Shown here piece by piece: positions 45,440 to 56,734 of a stretch of 64,000 nucleotides of DNA. The DNA is from Dama dama (lineage: Eukaryota > Chordata > Mammalia > Artiodactyla > Cervidae), in contig NC_083692.1 in the NCBI RefSeq assembly GCF_033118175.1, positions 94,110,501 to 94,174,500 on the forward strand, read 5' to 3'. Numbering within the stretch: position 1 is the first letter of the stretch; the number at the start of each line of letters is the position of its first letter. Position numbers and translations under genes: made by a program. Under the pieces are notes generated by a model. It saw only the letters and a program-made list of their open reading frames with translations. It did no database searches and was not told the DNA's origin.

Positions 45440-46055
45440 AGTACCTTATACTATCCTTTCTCTTCCAGCCTTTCCTGGGTGATAAGGTTTTGTATTGTCT
45501 GCCTCCGTAAACCTCGTCTCTCACCAGATTCCCCCTCGTGGTATCACCTCCAGTCATGCTACCTTCTTTCACTGCCTTATCTAGGCTTGTTCTCTCCTGC
45601 CACAGGTCTTTACATGCTCTTCTCTTGCTCTCTGGAATGTTCTCACTTTATTCCATTTTATCCTTCATCTAAGTAGTACCAATAGAGGTACTACTACTTT
45701 GGAAGGCTTCTTTGGTTTCCTTGACTAGGTTACTTCTTTATTATAGGCTTTCTTGACATAGTGTACCTTTCTTATTTGTAATTGCAGTTGAGGTTTTAAA
45801 GTTCTTTTTTTTTTTTTTTTCTCATTTATTTTTATTAGTTGGAGGCTAATTACTTTACATTATTATAGTGGTTTTTGTCATACATTGACATGAATCAGCC
45901 ATGGATTTACATGTATTCCCCATCCCGATCCCCCCTCCCAGTTTTACAGTTCTTATGATTGGGTTAATGTGAGCTCTGCAGTTACGGACTGTGCCTGTTC
46001 TTCCTCATCACTGTATCCTGCGTGCCTTGACTAGTACTTGGTAAATCAGAGGTAC
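45440..46055 (-). mobile_element. L2-like LINE remnant split by L1
   Basis: The antisense L2 3' pattern is visible: 'tctctggaatgttctcac' and 'ggaaggcttctttggtttcc', then after the L1 'acggactgtgcctgttcttc' and 'tagtacttggtaaatcagag'. Confidence 0.55.
45807..45941 (-). mobile_element. Very short young L1 3' end
   Basis: Poly-T, then the same L1 3'-UTR text as at 7416-7898 ('tagttggaggctaattactt'). The target duplication is 'ttttaaagttctt' (45794-45806) versus 'ttttacagttctt' (45942-45954). It lies inside the L2-like remnant. Confidence 0.88.
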
Positions 46056-46109
46056 TTATAACCATTTTATCTGTCAGTTGGTTACATGGATGGATAGATA
46101 AATGAATGC

Positions 46110-46612
46110 TTTAGATCGTGTTTGTCTAATAGAAATACAATGTGAGTCCCAAGTGCAAACCACACATGCTGTGTGCTAAGTCACTCAGTTGTGTCGGACT
46201 CTTTGAGACCCCATGGACTGTAGCCCATCAGGCTCCTCTGTCCATGGGGATTTTCCAGGCGAGAATACTGGAGTGGGTTGCTATGCTCTCCTCCAGGGGG
46301 TCTTCCCGACGCGAGGATCGAACCATGTCTCTCATGTCTCCGCATTGGCAGGCAGGTCCTTTACCACTACTGCCGCCTGGCAAGTCACATGTATGGAACT
46401 AAAAGTTTTCTAGGTACAAAGGATTAATTTATTATATTTTATTTAACTTTATATATCCAAAATATTATCCTGATTTATAGGCATGAAATAGTATTACTGT
46501 TTTATGCCAAGTCTTCAGAGTGTATTGATATTTTATACTTGTAGCACATCTCGGTTCAAATCAGTCACACCTGGCTAGTGACTACTGTATTGGACAGCAC
46601 TCATGTCAAAGC
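46110..46612. mobile_element. hAT-like MER transposon split by a SINE
   Basis: The outer ends 'tgtttgtctaatagaaat' and 'gtattggacagcactca' are imperfect inverted repeats of the 'ctgtccaatag' type, and the body text 'ttctaggtac' ... 'tatccaaaatattatcc' fits a known MER pattern. The family is not assigned. Confidence 0.55.
46155..46388 (-). mobile_element. Bov-tA SINE inside the hAT-like element
   Basis: 'cactcagttgtgtcggactc', antisense Bov-A body, and 'actactgccgcctggcaagt'. Flanking 'cacatg' copies may be a short target duplication. Confidence 0.9.
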
Positions 46613-47194
46613 ATATTAAAAATGAAAAAATTGAGGCTGCCTGGATCATGGTCAGCCCTTTATTTGAGGATAGAAATTGAAACCATTTTGTTTATTCAGA
46701 AATTCTCAAAATTGAGGTAAAAATAAGAGACAAACTACCCAGAGGGTATATCAAGTCAATATGTTAAAAGAAAAAAGTTGAATAATGAATACTTACAATT
46801 TTCTTTTCCTGTATATTTTTCTGAAGATTTGCAAATTAGGTTTACAAATAAAACAAAAAATTGGGGGGAAGATAATTTGCAGCTAGGGGCCTTGAAGTTA
46901 ATCAGAGTGACCTTGTCTGGGAATCTGTTCTCAAATCTGCTCTCTTAAACTAACACGTATTTATTTGTTAAGAAAGTTTTGTTTTTTAAGCATTGTTTAT
47001 TATAGGGTGATCTGGGAAGGTTTCCCTGGCAAAAAATTACCGGTATTTTAATGAGTTTGATGCCACTAAAATTTACAATAAGCCATTATTTTATATGCCA
47101 CATTGCCAGTTTTAGTTGATATCAAATTGTAAGATTTGTCCTTATTTTAGAGATAAAGGGGGTAGTTTTTATAATAAGTGAAGTGGGGTATTTG

Positions 47195-47835
47195 AAAAGA
47201 AATTTCAAAGAGGGAAAGTAGTAAGGGGAGAGGTGACCAGGAAAGGAGCAGCAGTTGTAAAGACCCTCCTGGACCACTTGAAGCAATTGTAAGGAGGCCT
47301 GTATGGCTGGAGTGGGGTAGACAAAGAAGGCAGGAGGTTGTGGGACCTGACCATGTGGAGCCTGACTGTGAGTCGTTCCAAAAGAACTTTGGCTTTCATG
47401 CCGAGTGAGCTGGGAAGTTATTGGAGGCTTGGGCAGAGGAGTGATTTGATCCTTGTAACAGGATCTCTTTGGCTGCTGTGTTAAGAATAAATTGTTGGAG
47501 GCGGGAACAGGAGCAGGAAAATAAAATCAGGCAGCTGTAGGAGGCTTTGTGTAAGTAATGCAGATGAGAAACAGTGGTGGCTTGGACCAGAGTTGTGTTG
47601 GTGAAGATTGTGAGAAATGATTGGATTCCAGATTATTCTGAAGGTAGAGCTGATAAAATTTGCAGATTTGTTGATGGATTCCTTGTGAGGTGTGAGGAAC
47701 ATGAGGAGTTAGATGATTTCAGGTCTAAACAACCCATAGTTAGTGGAAGGAAGCCTGCAAGAGAAGTTTGGGAGGTAAATCAGCTAATCGGTTTTGGATA
47801 TACTGAGATGCCTTTTAAGTGTTCAAGAGAAGATG
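47195..47835 (+). mobile_element. Ancient interspersed repeat, family not assigned
   Basis: 'ggaggcttgggcagaggagt', 'ctctttggctgctgtgttaa' and 'gtggtggcttggaccagagt' are lines I associate with a dispersed old mammalian repeat. Short open frames in it are not supported as genes. Confidence 0.4.
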
Positions 47836-48037
47836 GAGGAGGCAATTAACTCAAAGTCAACATGTCAAGGAAGAGGCTGTTTGGAGTTACAAGTTGTGCA
47901 TGTTTGTGTGTGCATGAATCACATTGTGTGTATGTGTGTATAAACTTATCTTTTGGTCCTCACGTCATTGATTCCTTCAGAATTCTTCCCCCTCACCACC
48001 CCCCACCCCGCCCCTGGTGTGTTTAGTCTTTGATTTT

Positions 48038-48668
48038 TTTTTTTTTTTACTTTTATTTGCATTTATTTTCTGCGGCATTTATTCCCAGGCCATAAGTTTT
48101 TGTTTCTTCATTTTCTTCTGGGATATCTTTTTCTTCTGTGCACCCCCCTCTTCTGGTTTAGGAACAATCTGTTCTTTTTTCAGTAAGGATCATCTCAGTG
48201 TGGCAGGGAGAGCTCATGTAGGGCTTGATCCGACCGTGAGCTCTGTAAGTCCTGCACCGCGTCTTGGGGGCTTTGTTCACTTGGATGTGCTCAGTGACCA
48301 GAGAATCTGCATCTAAGCCCTTAAGTTCAGCATTACTCTGCATTTTTGAGCATGTGTAGTAAAAATTCAGCACTTGTTTTGGACCACCGACCCTGCGTCC
48401 AGCCCCACTGTTTGACCTGTGCACACCTGCCAACTCCACCGCTGTAATGACGGAATGGCCCACTTTGCTTCTTTAAAGTGACATCCTTCAGATACTTGGT
48501 GGCTTTTCAGATATGCATACCCTTTATGGCCTGCGCAATTTCATGAGTGTTTTTAAAGTGAACACGAAGATTTGAACCTCTTGATTTGCATGATTTTGTG
48601 GGGTTTTCTGGGTTGAGTGAATAGCACACCATTTTTAGGGGTCAGCTCAGGCCGCTTACCGGAAAAGC
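48038..48668 (-). pseudogene. RPL17: RPL17 processed pseudogene
   Basis: This is an intronless minus-strand copy of the mRNA for ribosomal protein L17 (large subunit). It begins a few dozen bases before the ATG at 48632 and reads MVCYSLNPENPTKSC, then VHFKNT. Later text includes GRCAQVKQWGWTQGR, then SAEFLLHMLKNAE and HIQVNKAPK. Codon 42, CGA in the parent, is TGA at 48509-48507. A 2-nt deletion follows 'LKNAE', and a further 1-nt loss lies near 'LTEK'. The stop is at 48081-48079, followed by AATAAA at 48067-48062 and a poly-A tract (poly-T at 48034-48048). The 14-bp target duplication 'tagtctttgatttt' is exact at 48024-48037 and 48669-48682. It is full length, dead and L1-mobilised. Confidence 0.96.
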
Positions 48669-48829
48669 TAGTCTTTGATTTTAATGTTAGAAGTTTTCTC
48701 AAATGTTTGGTGACATTGGCTCCCCTTGACAATGAGATACAAGGAGAGATTGAGCAACTGACTCTCACAGGGAACTGTTGACAGTAAAGAAAGCATAGAG
48801 TTGATTACTGGTATCTTTTAATGTATCAT

Positions 48830-49600
48830 TTTTAACTTTTTATTTTAAAATAACTTCATACAGAAAAGCTGTCAGAGTAGTGCAGATAACTCCCAAGAAC
48901 ACCTGGATTCACCAGCATTTCTACTCTTGGTCTTAGCCAAAAGGCCGATAAGCGATCAGCAGCATTTAACATTATCTCTTCTCACCACTCTTCCCCTCTA
49001 CACACACACACACTTTTTCCTCGGTCATTTGAGAACATAGCACGCACCATGCACACTTCAGTGTGTGGTTTCTAAAGGTACTCTCTTACCAAGTGTGTAA
49101 CTTGGCTGTCAAAAATGCAAGACGTTTCATGTAATTCCTTTTGCTAATCTGCAGTCTACATTTATCACTTACTCCAGCCATTTCCTTTATAGCATATTTT
49201 TTCCTTCCAGTCAGAATCCAGTTTAGAGTATATATTGCATTTAATTTTCATGTCTCTTGGTTTCTTTTAATCTGGAGCAGTTCCTTAGCCATTCTTTGCC
49301 TGGCATAACATTCATGTTTTTAAAAAATATAATGGACTAGTTATTTCATAGAATGTTATTCTTTCAGAGTTTGTTTTACAGTTTTTCATGATTAGATTCA
49401 GGTTCTTCATCCTTGGTAAAATAACTACTAAAATGATATGATATCCTTTTCAGGATACCACATCAGAGGCACATGTTTCTGTCTGCGTCTCATATGATGT
49501 TAATTTCAATCATCCAGTCAAGGAATTGTCCAGTTTTCCTGCTTGTAGTGACTGTTCTTCTCCTTGAAATTAAAATGTTAGCTCTCTGGGAAGACATATA
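48830..49600. mobile_element. Possible old L1/LINE remnant
   Basis: 'ttttattttaaaataacttc' through 'catttaacattatctcttct' resembles a diverged LINE 3' region. The family and ends are uncertain. It is the host sequence of the U2 fragment. Confidence 0.3.
48921..48956 (-). pseudogene. U2 snRNA 5'-end retropseudogene (36 nt)
   Basis: The minus strand from 48956 reads 'atcgcttatcggccttttgg' then 'ctaagaccaagagtag', the first about 35 nt of U2 snRNA with three or so changes. 'cagcattt' occurs at 48913-48920 and 48960-48967 and is a plausible target duplication. No promoter elements and no rest of U2 are present, so it is not a functional gene. Confidence 0.85.
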
Positions 49601-50082
49601 AGACCATGTATAAAAATCCCATTCTTCATCAGACTTTTTCCCCTTTTTGATTTAGTAACCTTCTGTGATGCCTGCCTCACCCAGTGATTTCTGTAATGAT
49701 TGCAAAATGGAGATTTTCCAGTTCTGTAAACCCTTTTCACACTTACGTCAGCATTCTTCTTTTTTGTTCTTTAAAAATCCTCTATTTTTGTTCCATTTGT
49801 TAACAGAATGGACTCATATATTCCTGAATTATTCGGTGAACTATAATCCACTACTGTACTTACCTATTTTGATGATCTAATTGCCCTTGATTTGATTAAC
49901 TGAAGTCCTTTAGAGCTGTTTCTTTGGTCCTTTTGACATTCTTCCCTCAGGACCACCTCTCCACCTCTAAAAAGTACCCCCTTACTTTTAGGCTTAAGAT
50001 TTTCCAAGTTCGTTGTGTACCTCACCTCTTCTAGCCCGGGAATTACCCATATCCGTAGCAGCCTTGATTGCTTTCATTTCAG

Positions 50083-50958
50083 GTCAGCCGCTCAATCGTG
50101 TCCGACTCTTTGCGACCCCATGGACTGCAGCATGCCAGGCCTCCCTGTCCATCACCAACTCCAGGAGTTTACTCAGACTCATGTCCATTGAGTCAGTGAT
50201 GCCATCCAACCATCTCATCCTCTGTCATCCCCTTCTCCTCCCGCCTTCAATCTTTCCCAGCATCAGGGTCTTTTCAAATGAGTCAATTCTTCACATGAGG
50301 TGGCCAAAGTATTGGAGTTTTATCATCAGTCCTTCCAGTGAATATTCAGGACTGAGTTTCTTTGGGATGGACTGATTGGATCTCCTTGCAGTCCAGGAGT
50401 CTTCTCCAACACCACAGTTCAAAAGCATCAATTCTTTGGCACTCACCTTTCTTTAATCCAACACTCACATCCATACATGACTACTGGAAAAACCATAGCT
50501 TTGACTAGATGAACCTTTATTGGCAAAGTAATGTCTCTGCTTTTTTAATAAGCTGCCTAGATTGATCATAACTTTTCTTCCAAGGAGCAAGCGTCTTTTA
50601 ATTCCATGGCTGCATTCACCATCTGCAGTGATTTTGGAGACCCCCAAAATAAAGTCTGTCACTGTTTCCACTGTTTCTCCATCTATTTGCCATGAAGTGA
50701 TGGGACCAGATGCCATGATCTTAGTTTTCTGAATGCTGAGTTTTAAGCCAACTTTTTCACTGTCCTTTTTCACCTTCATCAAGAGGCTCTTTAGTTCTTC
50801 GCTTTCTGCCATAAGGATGGTGTCAGCTGCATATCTGAGGGGATTGATATTTCTCTTGGCAGTCTTGAAGCTTGTGCTTCTTCCAGCCCAGCGTTTCTCA
50901 TGATGTACTCTGCATAGAAGTTACAGGGTGACAATATACAGCCTTGACGTACTCCTTA
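50083..50958 (-). mobile_element. BovB LINE fragment
   Basis: Antisense BovB. The minus strand of 50465-50812 reads 'MAESEELKSLLMKVKKDSE' and 'KLSIQKTKIMASGPITSWQ'. The left end has 'caatcgtgtccgactctttg', and the right end stops in the RT near 'cagccttgacgtactcc'. Confidence 0.93.
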
Positions 50959-52929
50959 CTTGCTTTGGGTAGGTGGAATCTTGTGGTGGGAGTAGGATAT
51001 TACTACTCACTATAGACTTTGTCTTCCTCTTTTAAATATCGCACCCTTTCTTCAGCCTTGCTTGATAGCCATTAGTTTAGGGGTTCCTTTAGTTCAAGAT
51101 ACCCAAATAGAAAACCTCTAATCTTCTGCTGGAGTGGTAGTTTGGCTATTTTTAGAGATGTTGTCTAGGCAGACTAATTGTTTCTTTTAATCAACATGTT
51201 TGTAGGTTCAAATTACTGATTCTCATTCTTTTATTCTTTCTGTGGTTCTGTGGCACAAATAAGCATGCTGCTTAGCCTGTCCCCCACCCCCCACCCCTTA
51301 TCCGTCAGTGAGTCTGGCTCGGGGAATTCTGAATGAATATGAAAACTGGAGCTGACCGCCCTTGCCAGGGTTGACAGTCTCTGCTGGACAGATTCTAATG
51401 GGAGCAGCAGGCAGGCAAAAGCACGAGGTTTTCTACCTTCTTCCTTGCTATCCAGGGCTGCTGGAGAATGAGGGAATCCCACAAAAGAGAAACCAAAGAA
51501 GGGGAGCTCAAAATTGTGTCTATAAACTCTCCCCAAATCTCTGGCTGACTGACTCCTAAGCCATGCATGCATGAGGCAGATGGGAAGTAGTCTGGGGTGT
51601 TACCTGAGTCACTGCTGCTGTGGCAGAGACTTGGGGATGCTAAAACTCCTTGAAAGAAAACGGCCATCTTTTTAGCTATAAGAACCTTCTAGAAGGGACC
51701 CAGTTAGTGAAGAATCCAGGGAGAAAAAGGGCCAGAGAAGAAGAACCCCAAATTCTGAGTTTAACCCTCTGCGCAGATTTGTACCTGATCTTCAGCAGTG
51801 TATGTGCAGGCCAGACCAAAACCGTCTGAACTAAGGTCCTAGATGCTGCCCATTAAACACACAAAAGAATTGGCCTGCAAAAATTTTTGCCCATTGAAAC
51901 AAGAATAGTATTTTTCAGAATAATACAATAGAATCCAGGGTTCACAACCTAACATTCGCAATGTCCAAGATAAACTCACTCAACATACAAAGAGCCAGGA
52001 AATTGAAACACATTCTCAAGGGCAAAGACATGAGTAAGTGCGAAGTTAAAGACATCGGAATTATGTGACAGAGGTTTTAAAGTAAAATTATTTTTATAAT
52101 AATTTGAGGTAAATTATAATTTATGATTTTTTGAGGTAAAAGAAAATACGATTATAATGAATAAGCGGTAGTTTTCAGAAGAGACAAAGAATACATATAA
52201 AAGAACCAGTAGGACTGAAAGGAATGACATCTGAAATGAAAACCATTCACTTCATAGGATTTGTAGCAGATGAAGATGACAGAAAATCAAGAGTTTGAAT
52301 TTAGAGCAAAAGAAGTTATTCTTAATAACAGATTTTTTAGGATTTTGTGTTTGTTTTTAAATGAACAGAATGTCAGGGATCTCTGAGGCAATTTCTAATT
52401 AAATGGCCTTTAGAAGTCTCAGGAGAGGGAGGAGGATTAAAAAAATGAAGAAATTATAGTAAAATCTTAGCAAATTTGGTGAAAAATATAAATTTACAGA
52501 GTCACAAAACTTAACAGACACGTAACAGGATAATCATAGTAATCATAGTCAAACTGTAAAAACCAAAGGTAAAAAAATGCTGCAAGTAGCCATGGAAAAA
52601 TACCATACATATTGGGGGACAGTGATTCAAGTTACCATACACTTCTCATTAGAAACCATAGAGGGTCAAAGATATACTGTAGTGAAAGAAAAAACTTTCC
52701 ATTCAGAACTCTATTCAATGAAAATTATCCTTCAAAAATGAAATGAAATAAAGATGTTTTCAGACGAAGGAAAATTAAGAGAAATTGTTGTGGATGGGCC
52801 TGCCATAGCAAGAAATGCTAAAGGAAGTTTTTCTTGCTGAAGGGAAATATACCAGAGGCAAAGTCAGACCTTCAGGAGCTAATGAAGAGCATAGGGGAAA
52901 TAAATACATGGGTAAATAGTAAGGTTACA

Positions 52930-53068
52930 TTTCCTGGAGGAGGGCATGGCAGGCAGCCCACTCCGGTACTCTTGCCTGAAGCGTCCTCACGGACAGGGGA
53001 GCCTAGTGGGTTGCAGTCCCCGGGGGTGCAGAGTCGGGCATGGCTGAGCGATTAAGCTCAGCACAGGG
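52930..53068 (+). mobile_element. Bov-A unit (5'-truncated)
   Basis: 'ttcctggaggagggcatggc', 'cccactccggtactcttgcc' and the end 'gcatggctgagcgatt'. CpG-type changes are frequent. Confidence 0.88.
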
Positions 53069-53825
53069 TTATGTTTTCCCTTCTCTCTGCTTTTAGGATA
53101 CTAAAAATGTAAATAAACCAATGTCTCAAACACTGAGTCTTTAAATTCCTCCCGAACCAAGAAAGCACACCCGTATGATTTCACCACCATATTCTTTCAT
53201 ATATTCAATGAAATAATCCCAGTCTTACACAGACTCTTTACAACACATATTATGTGGGCAGTATAATCATGACACCTAGGCCTGTCAGACAAATTGCAAG
53301 AATATAAAATTACAGCTTGGTATCTCTGGTAGACATAAACACTGTATTCCTTTGCAAAATATTAGCAAATCAAGTCCAATAGTATATAAAAAGGACTAAG
53401 TGTTGTTTATCCCAGAAATGCAAGGTTAATATAATTTTACTAAACCAGTCATTTTAATTCACTGTATTTACAAATGAAAGAGAAAAATTTGTAACAATTT
53501 CAGTAAAGGCAGACAAGTAAAAAAGAAGTGTTTGACAAAATTCAATACTCTTTAGTATTGAAAATAAAAATTCTTGGAGAACTAGAAATAACATCAACCT
53601 AATGAAAGACATCCACAAAAACACACAGCTGACACCATGTTTAATGGTGAAATACTATGCCTTTCCCCTAAGATTAGGTATAGGGCAAAGATATCTGCCC
53701 TTACCACTCCTGTTTAACATTGTTCTGGACATCCTGGTTGTTTCAGTGAGGCAAGAAAAAAATATATAAAAAGATATTAATATCAGAGAGGCTGAAGTAA
53801 AGCTGTTTGCAGATGACATTGTCTT

Positions 53826-54146
53826 CTGAAAGTGAAAGTGAATGTCGCTCAGTCATGTCTGACTCTTTGCTACCCCATGAACTATACAGTCTTTGGAATT
53901 CTCCAGGTCGGAGTACTAAAGTGGGTAGCCTTTCCCTTCTCCAGGGGATCATCTCAACCCGGGCATCAAATCTAGGTTTCCCTCATTGCAGGCAGATTCT
54001 TTACCAGCTGAGCCACAAGGGAAGCCCAAGAATACTGGAATGGGTAGCCTATCCCTTCTCCAGGGCATCTTCCTGACCTGGGAGTCGAACCGGAGTCTCC
54101 TGCATTGCAGGTGGATTCTTAACCAACTGAGCTATCAGGGAAGTCC
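53826..54146 (-). mobile_element. Bov-A2 SINE inserted in the L1 RT box
   Basis: An antisense Bov-A dimer with 'gtgaaagtgaatgtcgctc' head and two 'gggtagcct' blocks. 'gacattgt' at 53814-53821 and 54147-54154 marks the target. Confidence 0.92.
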
Positions 54147-54234
54147 GACATTGTTCTTTAAATTCCTTCAAATTATTAGGAAACAGTTTTGAGAACTACT
54201 AAGTGAATTTTGCAAGATTGTAGAATATAAGCGA

Positions 54235-54420
54235 AACTCACTTAGTCATGTCCAGCTCGTTGTGACCCTGTGGACTATACAGTCCATGGAATTCTCCAGG
54301 CCAGAATACTGGAGTGGGTAGCCTTTCCCTTCTCCAGGAGATCTTCCCAACCCAGGGATCGAACCCAGGTCTCCTGCATTGCAGGAAGGTTCTTTACCAG
54401 CTGAGCCACAAGGGAACCCC
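54235..54420 (-). mobile_element. Bov-A-type SINE (single unit)
   Basis: 'cttagtcatgtccagctcgt', one antisense Bov-A unit and 'gctgagccacaagggaaccc'. Confidence 0.92.
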
Positions 54421-54479
54421 GTAGATAAGGTTAATATACAATTACAAAATGTATTATCATATTCACTAAGCAAACTGAC

Positions 54480-54580
54480 TTTTTAAAAATATTTATTTGG
54501 CTGTGCTGCATCTTGGTCATGGCATGTAGGATCTTTGATTTTCATTGTGGCAGGCAGGATCTTTCATTGGTGGTGTGCAA
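54480..54580 (-). mobile_element. tRNA-Glu-type SINE tail fragment
   Basis: 'tttatttggctgtgctgcat' and two 'gcaggatctttgatt'-type blocks are the antisense 3' part of a CHR-like SINE. The head is missing. Confidence 0.7.
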
Positions 54581-55579
54581 ACTCTTAATAAGCACTAACT
54601 GAATTCTTAAAACAATTCCATACACAGTAACATAAAAAAATTACTTCAGGAATCAGTCTAACATTGTATACCGTACTTTGGACACTGTTACCAGCAAACT
54701 GTGTGAGATTGTCAAAATAAAGAAGACCTAAATGGAGAGATATTATGTCCATAGATTAGAAGACTCAGCATTGTTAAAGTATCATATCTTACCATATTAA
54801 TCTATAGAAAATCTAAGCTTTTAATGCCCTTTGTACTATAATTTATCTGGAAGCATAAATTATTTGTAATGCAAACTACCTAGACTAACCAAAGCAGGTT
54901 TTTAAGAGAAGAGTTTAGTTTGAGGACGTAACACTACATGATTTCCAGATTTACTGTTAAGCAACAATAATTAAAATACTGTTACTGGAGTAAGAATAGA
55001 CACTCAGATCAGTGGAACAGAGCAGAGAGCCTATAAGCAAATCAAGCAAGGATGTGGAGTGACTAGATTTGATAGACTGCGGGTAAGAACGTAAAATGAC
55101 TGCAGCTATTTTTGTCAGTTCTTTAAAGTTAACTGTTGACCTATTTTATGAGTCAGTCAGCCCATTCCTAAGTCAAAAGAAGTAAAAATTTGTATCCTTA
55201 CAAGACATCAACTTTTGTCCAACCGCAGGTATGAATAAGTAAAATATGTTATATCCAGCATTATTAAACTCTTCTCAGCAATAAGAAGAATAAGTTATCA
55301 ATAAGACACAGCAGTATTTGTAAATCTCAAGATACTTATACTAAGTAAAAACAGTATTTACTGTCTGATTACTTTTATATAAATTTAGAAAAAGTGAACA
55401 CTAATATACAGTGAAAGGAAGAAGATCCTTGGTTTCTGGAAGCTGGTGACAGAGGAATAGATGTTCTGCAGACAGGATAAGTCCTTTGGGGGTTACAGAA
55501 ATGAAAACATTTCTGTCTTGATATGGTATTGGTTTCATGGGTTATATACAAGTGAAAATGCCATTGAATTGTACACTTT

Positions 55580-55748
55580 AGGGAGGGGGGATCGGATGGG
55601 GAACACATGTAAATCCATGGCTGATTCATGTCAATGTATGGCAAAAATCACTACAATATTGTAAAGTAATTAACCTCCAACTAATACAAATAAATGGAAA
55701 AAAAAAAAAAGAAAGTTGGGTCAGTTTGCACCCCTAAAAAAAAAAAAA
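55580..55748 (+). mobile_element. Short young L1 3' end with possible 3' transduction
   Basis: The L1 3' UTR ('catggctgattcatgtcaat' ... 'cctccaactaatacaaataa') ends in a first poly-A at about 55697-55709. It is followed by about 27 nt of non-L1 sequence ('agttgggtcagtttgcaccc') and a second poly-A. The target duplication 'gaattgtacacttt' is exact at 55566-55579 and 55749-55762. Confidence 0.9.
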
Positions 55749-56734
55749 GAATTGTACACTTTGAATGGATAAATAGTCTATTATATATTAATTACATGTC
55801 AATAAACTTTATTAAAATTTGGTTGGCTTTCTTTGAATTTCTAGGGAAATCTTCCTACACCTTCTCCACTGAGTTTAACTTTTTTAGTTTATCTTTTCAT
55901 TCTACTTTTCCTTGCACTAGAGAAATTCCTTCTAAATCATCCTGTCATACTGTTCTGATCTAGACTTTTGCATCTTCTGCATAACTGCTGTGGGCATTTT
56001 CCTTAATGTCTTGCTGGGAAGGCCCTTTGCTGCTGCTTTTCCTGGATCTGCATTGCTTCTTCTCTTGGTTACTTCTTCATTTTGGTGAAGTGTATCTTCT
56101 GGTTCTGAAAGGTAATTTTTCTATATCTTTGTGGTTTAGAACTTTCATACTGATTAAGTGCCCAGTTATGAAACCCTTAAGTATTATTATCTGCCTTTTC
56201 TCTCGGATTACTTAGTTTTCCTGTAGATGAATCTTCCTTACAGGAAGGAGGAGATAGAAGGAACCAGTATGGGTACAAGCCTTTTGGGGATCAAGTAAGG
56301 GAAAGAATCTTTTAATATGAACACTTTCCCTTATCTGCTTTTTTTACCTTTCTTCCTTTATAGGAATGTCCCTTCTTCCTACCCCTGTCTGGTACCAACT
56401 CTCTGAGAGGTGGGGCCTCTAATGTTACTGCACAGTGGGATAGGAAAATGAGGTTCCAGGGGTCTAGTTCCACTTTTTAGTGACTCTTGATTAGTTTTGT
56501 TTTCCGCATTTCCCACGCCTTCACCTGTAGTGTCACTTGATGCCTCCAAAACAAATTGGCTCTTTTTGTCCTTTCCCGTGTATGTGTTTGCTTTTCGGCA
56601 TATTCAGGCCTATTAGTGTCAGTTATCACATTCCAGCTTTAAATTTTGTTAGCAACTGTTTCCGTTCTTTTTCTTTGTGGATTTATGCCTCTTCCTATAA
56701 GGGTATTTTGATAGATAATGGATCTGTGGTGTGT

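Larger units (their letters stand above)
51865..55820 (+). mobile_element. Old L1, plus strand, in pieces
   Basis: Pieces run in L1 order: 'ccaagataaactcactcaac' (about 51965), 'cattcagaactctattcaat' (about 52700), ORF2 'aaattcaatactctttagta' (53540), the RT box 'ctgtttgcagatgacatt' (53803-53820, Leu-Phe-Ala-Asp-Asp) and later ORF2 text to about 55820. It is interrupted by the SINEs and the young L1 listed below. More than one old copy may be involved. Confidence 0.7.

Noticed and set aside
47574..47849. 91-aa plus-strand frame
   Set aside because: It lies in a segment that looks like an old dispersed repeat and has no recognisable domain.
48921..48956. Functional U2 snRNA gene
   Set aside because: Only the 5' 36 nt are present; the Sm site, later stems and promoter elements are missing.
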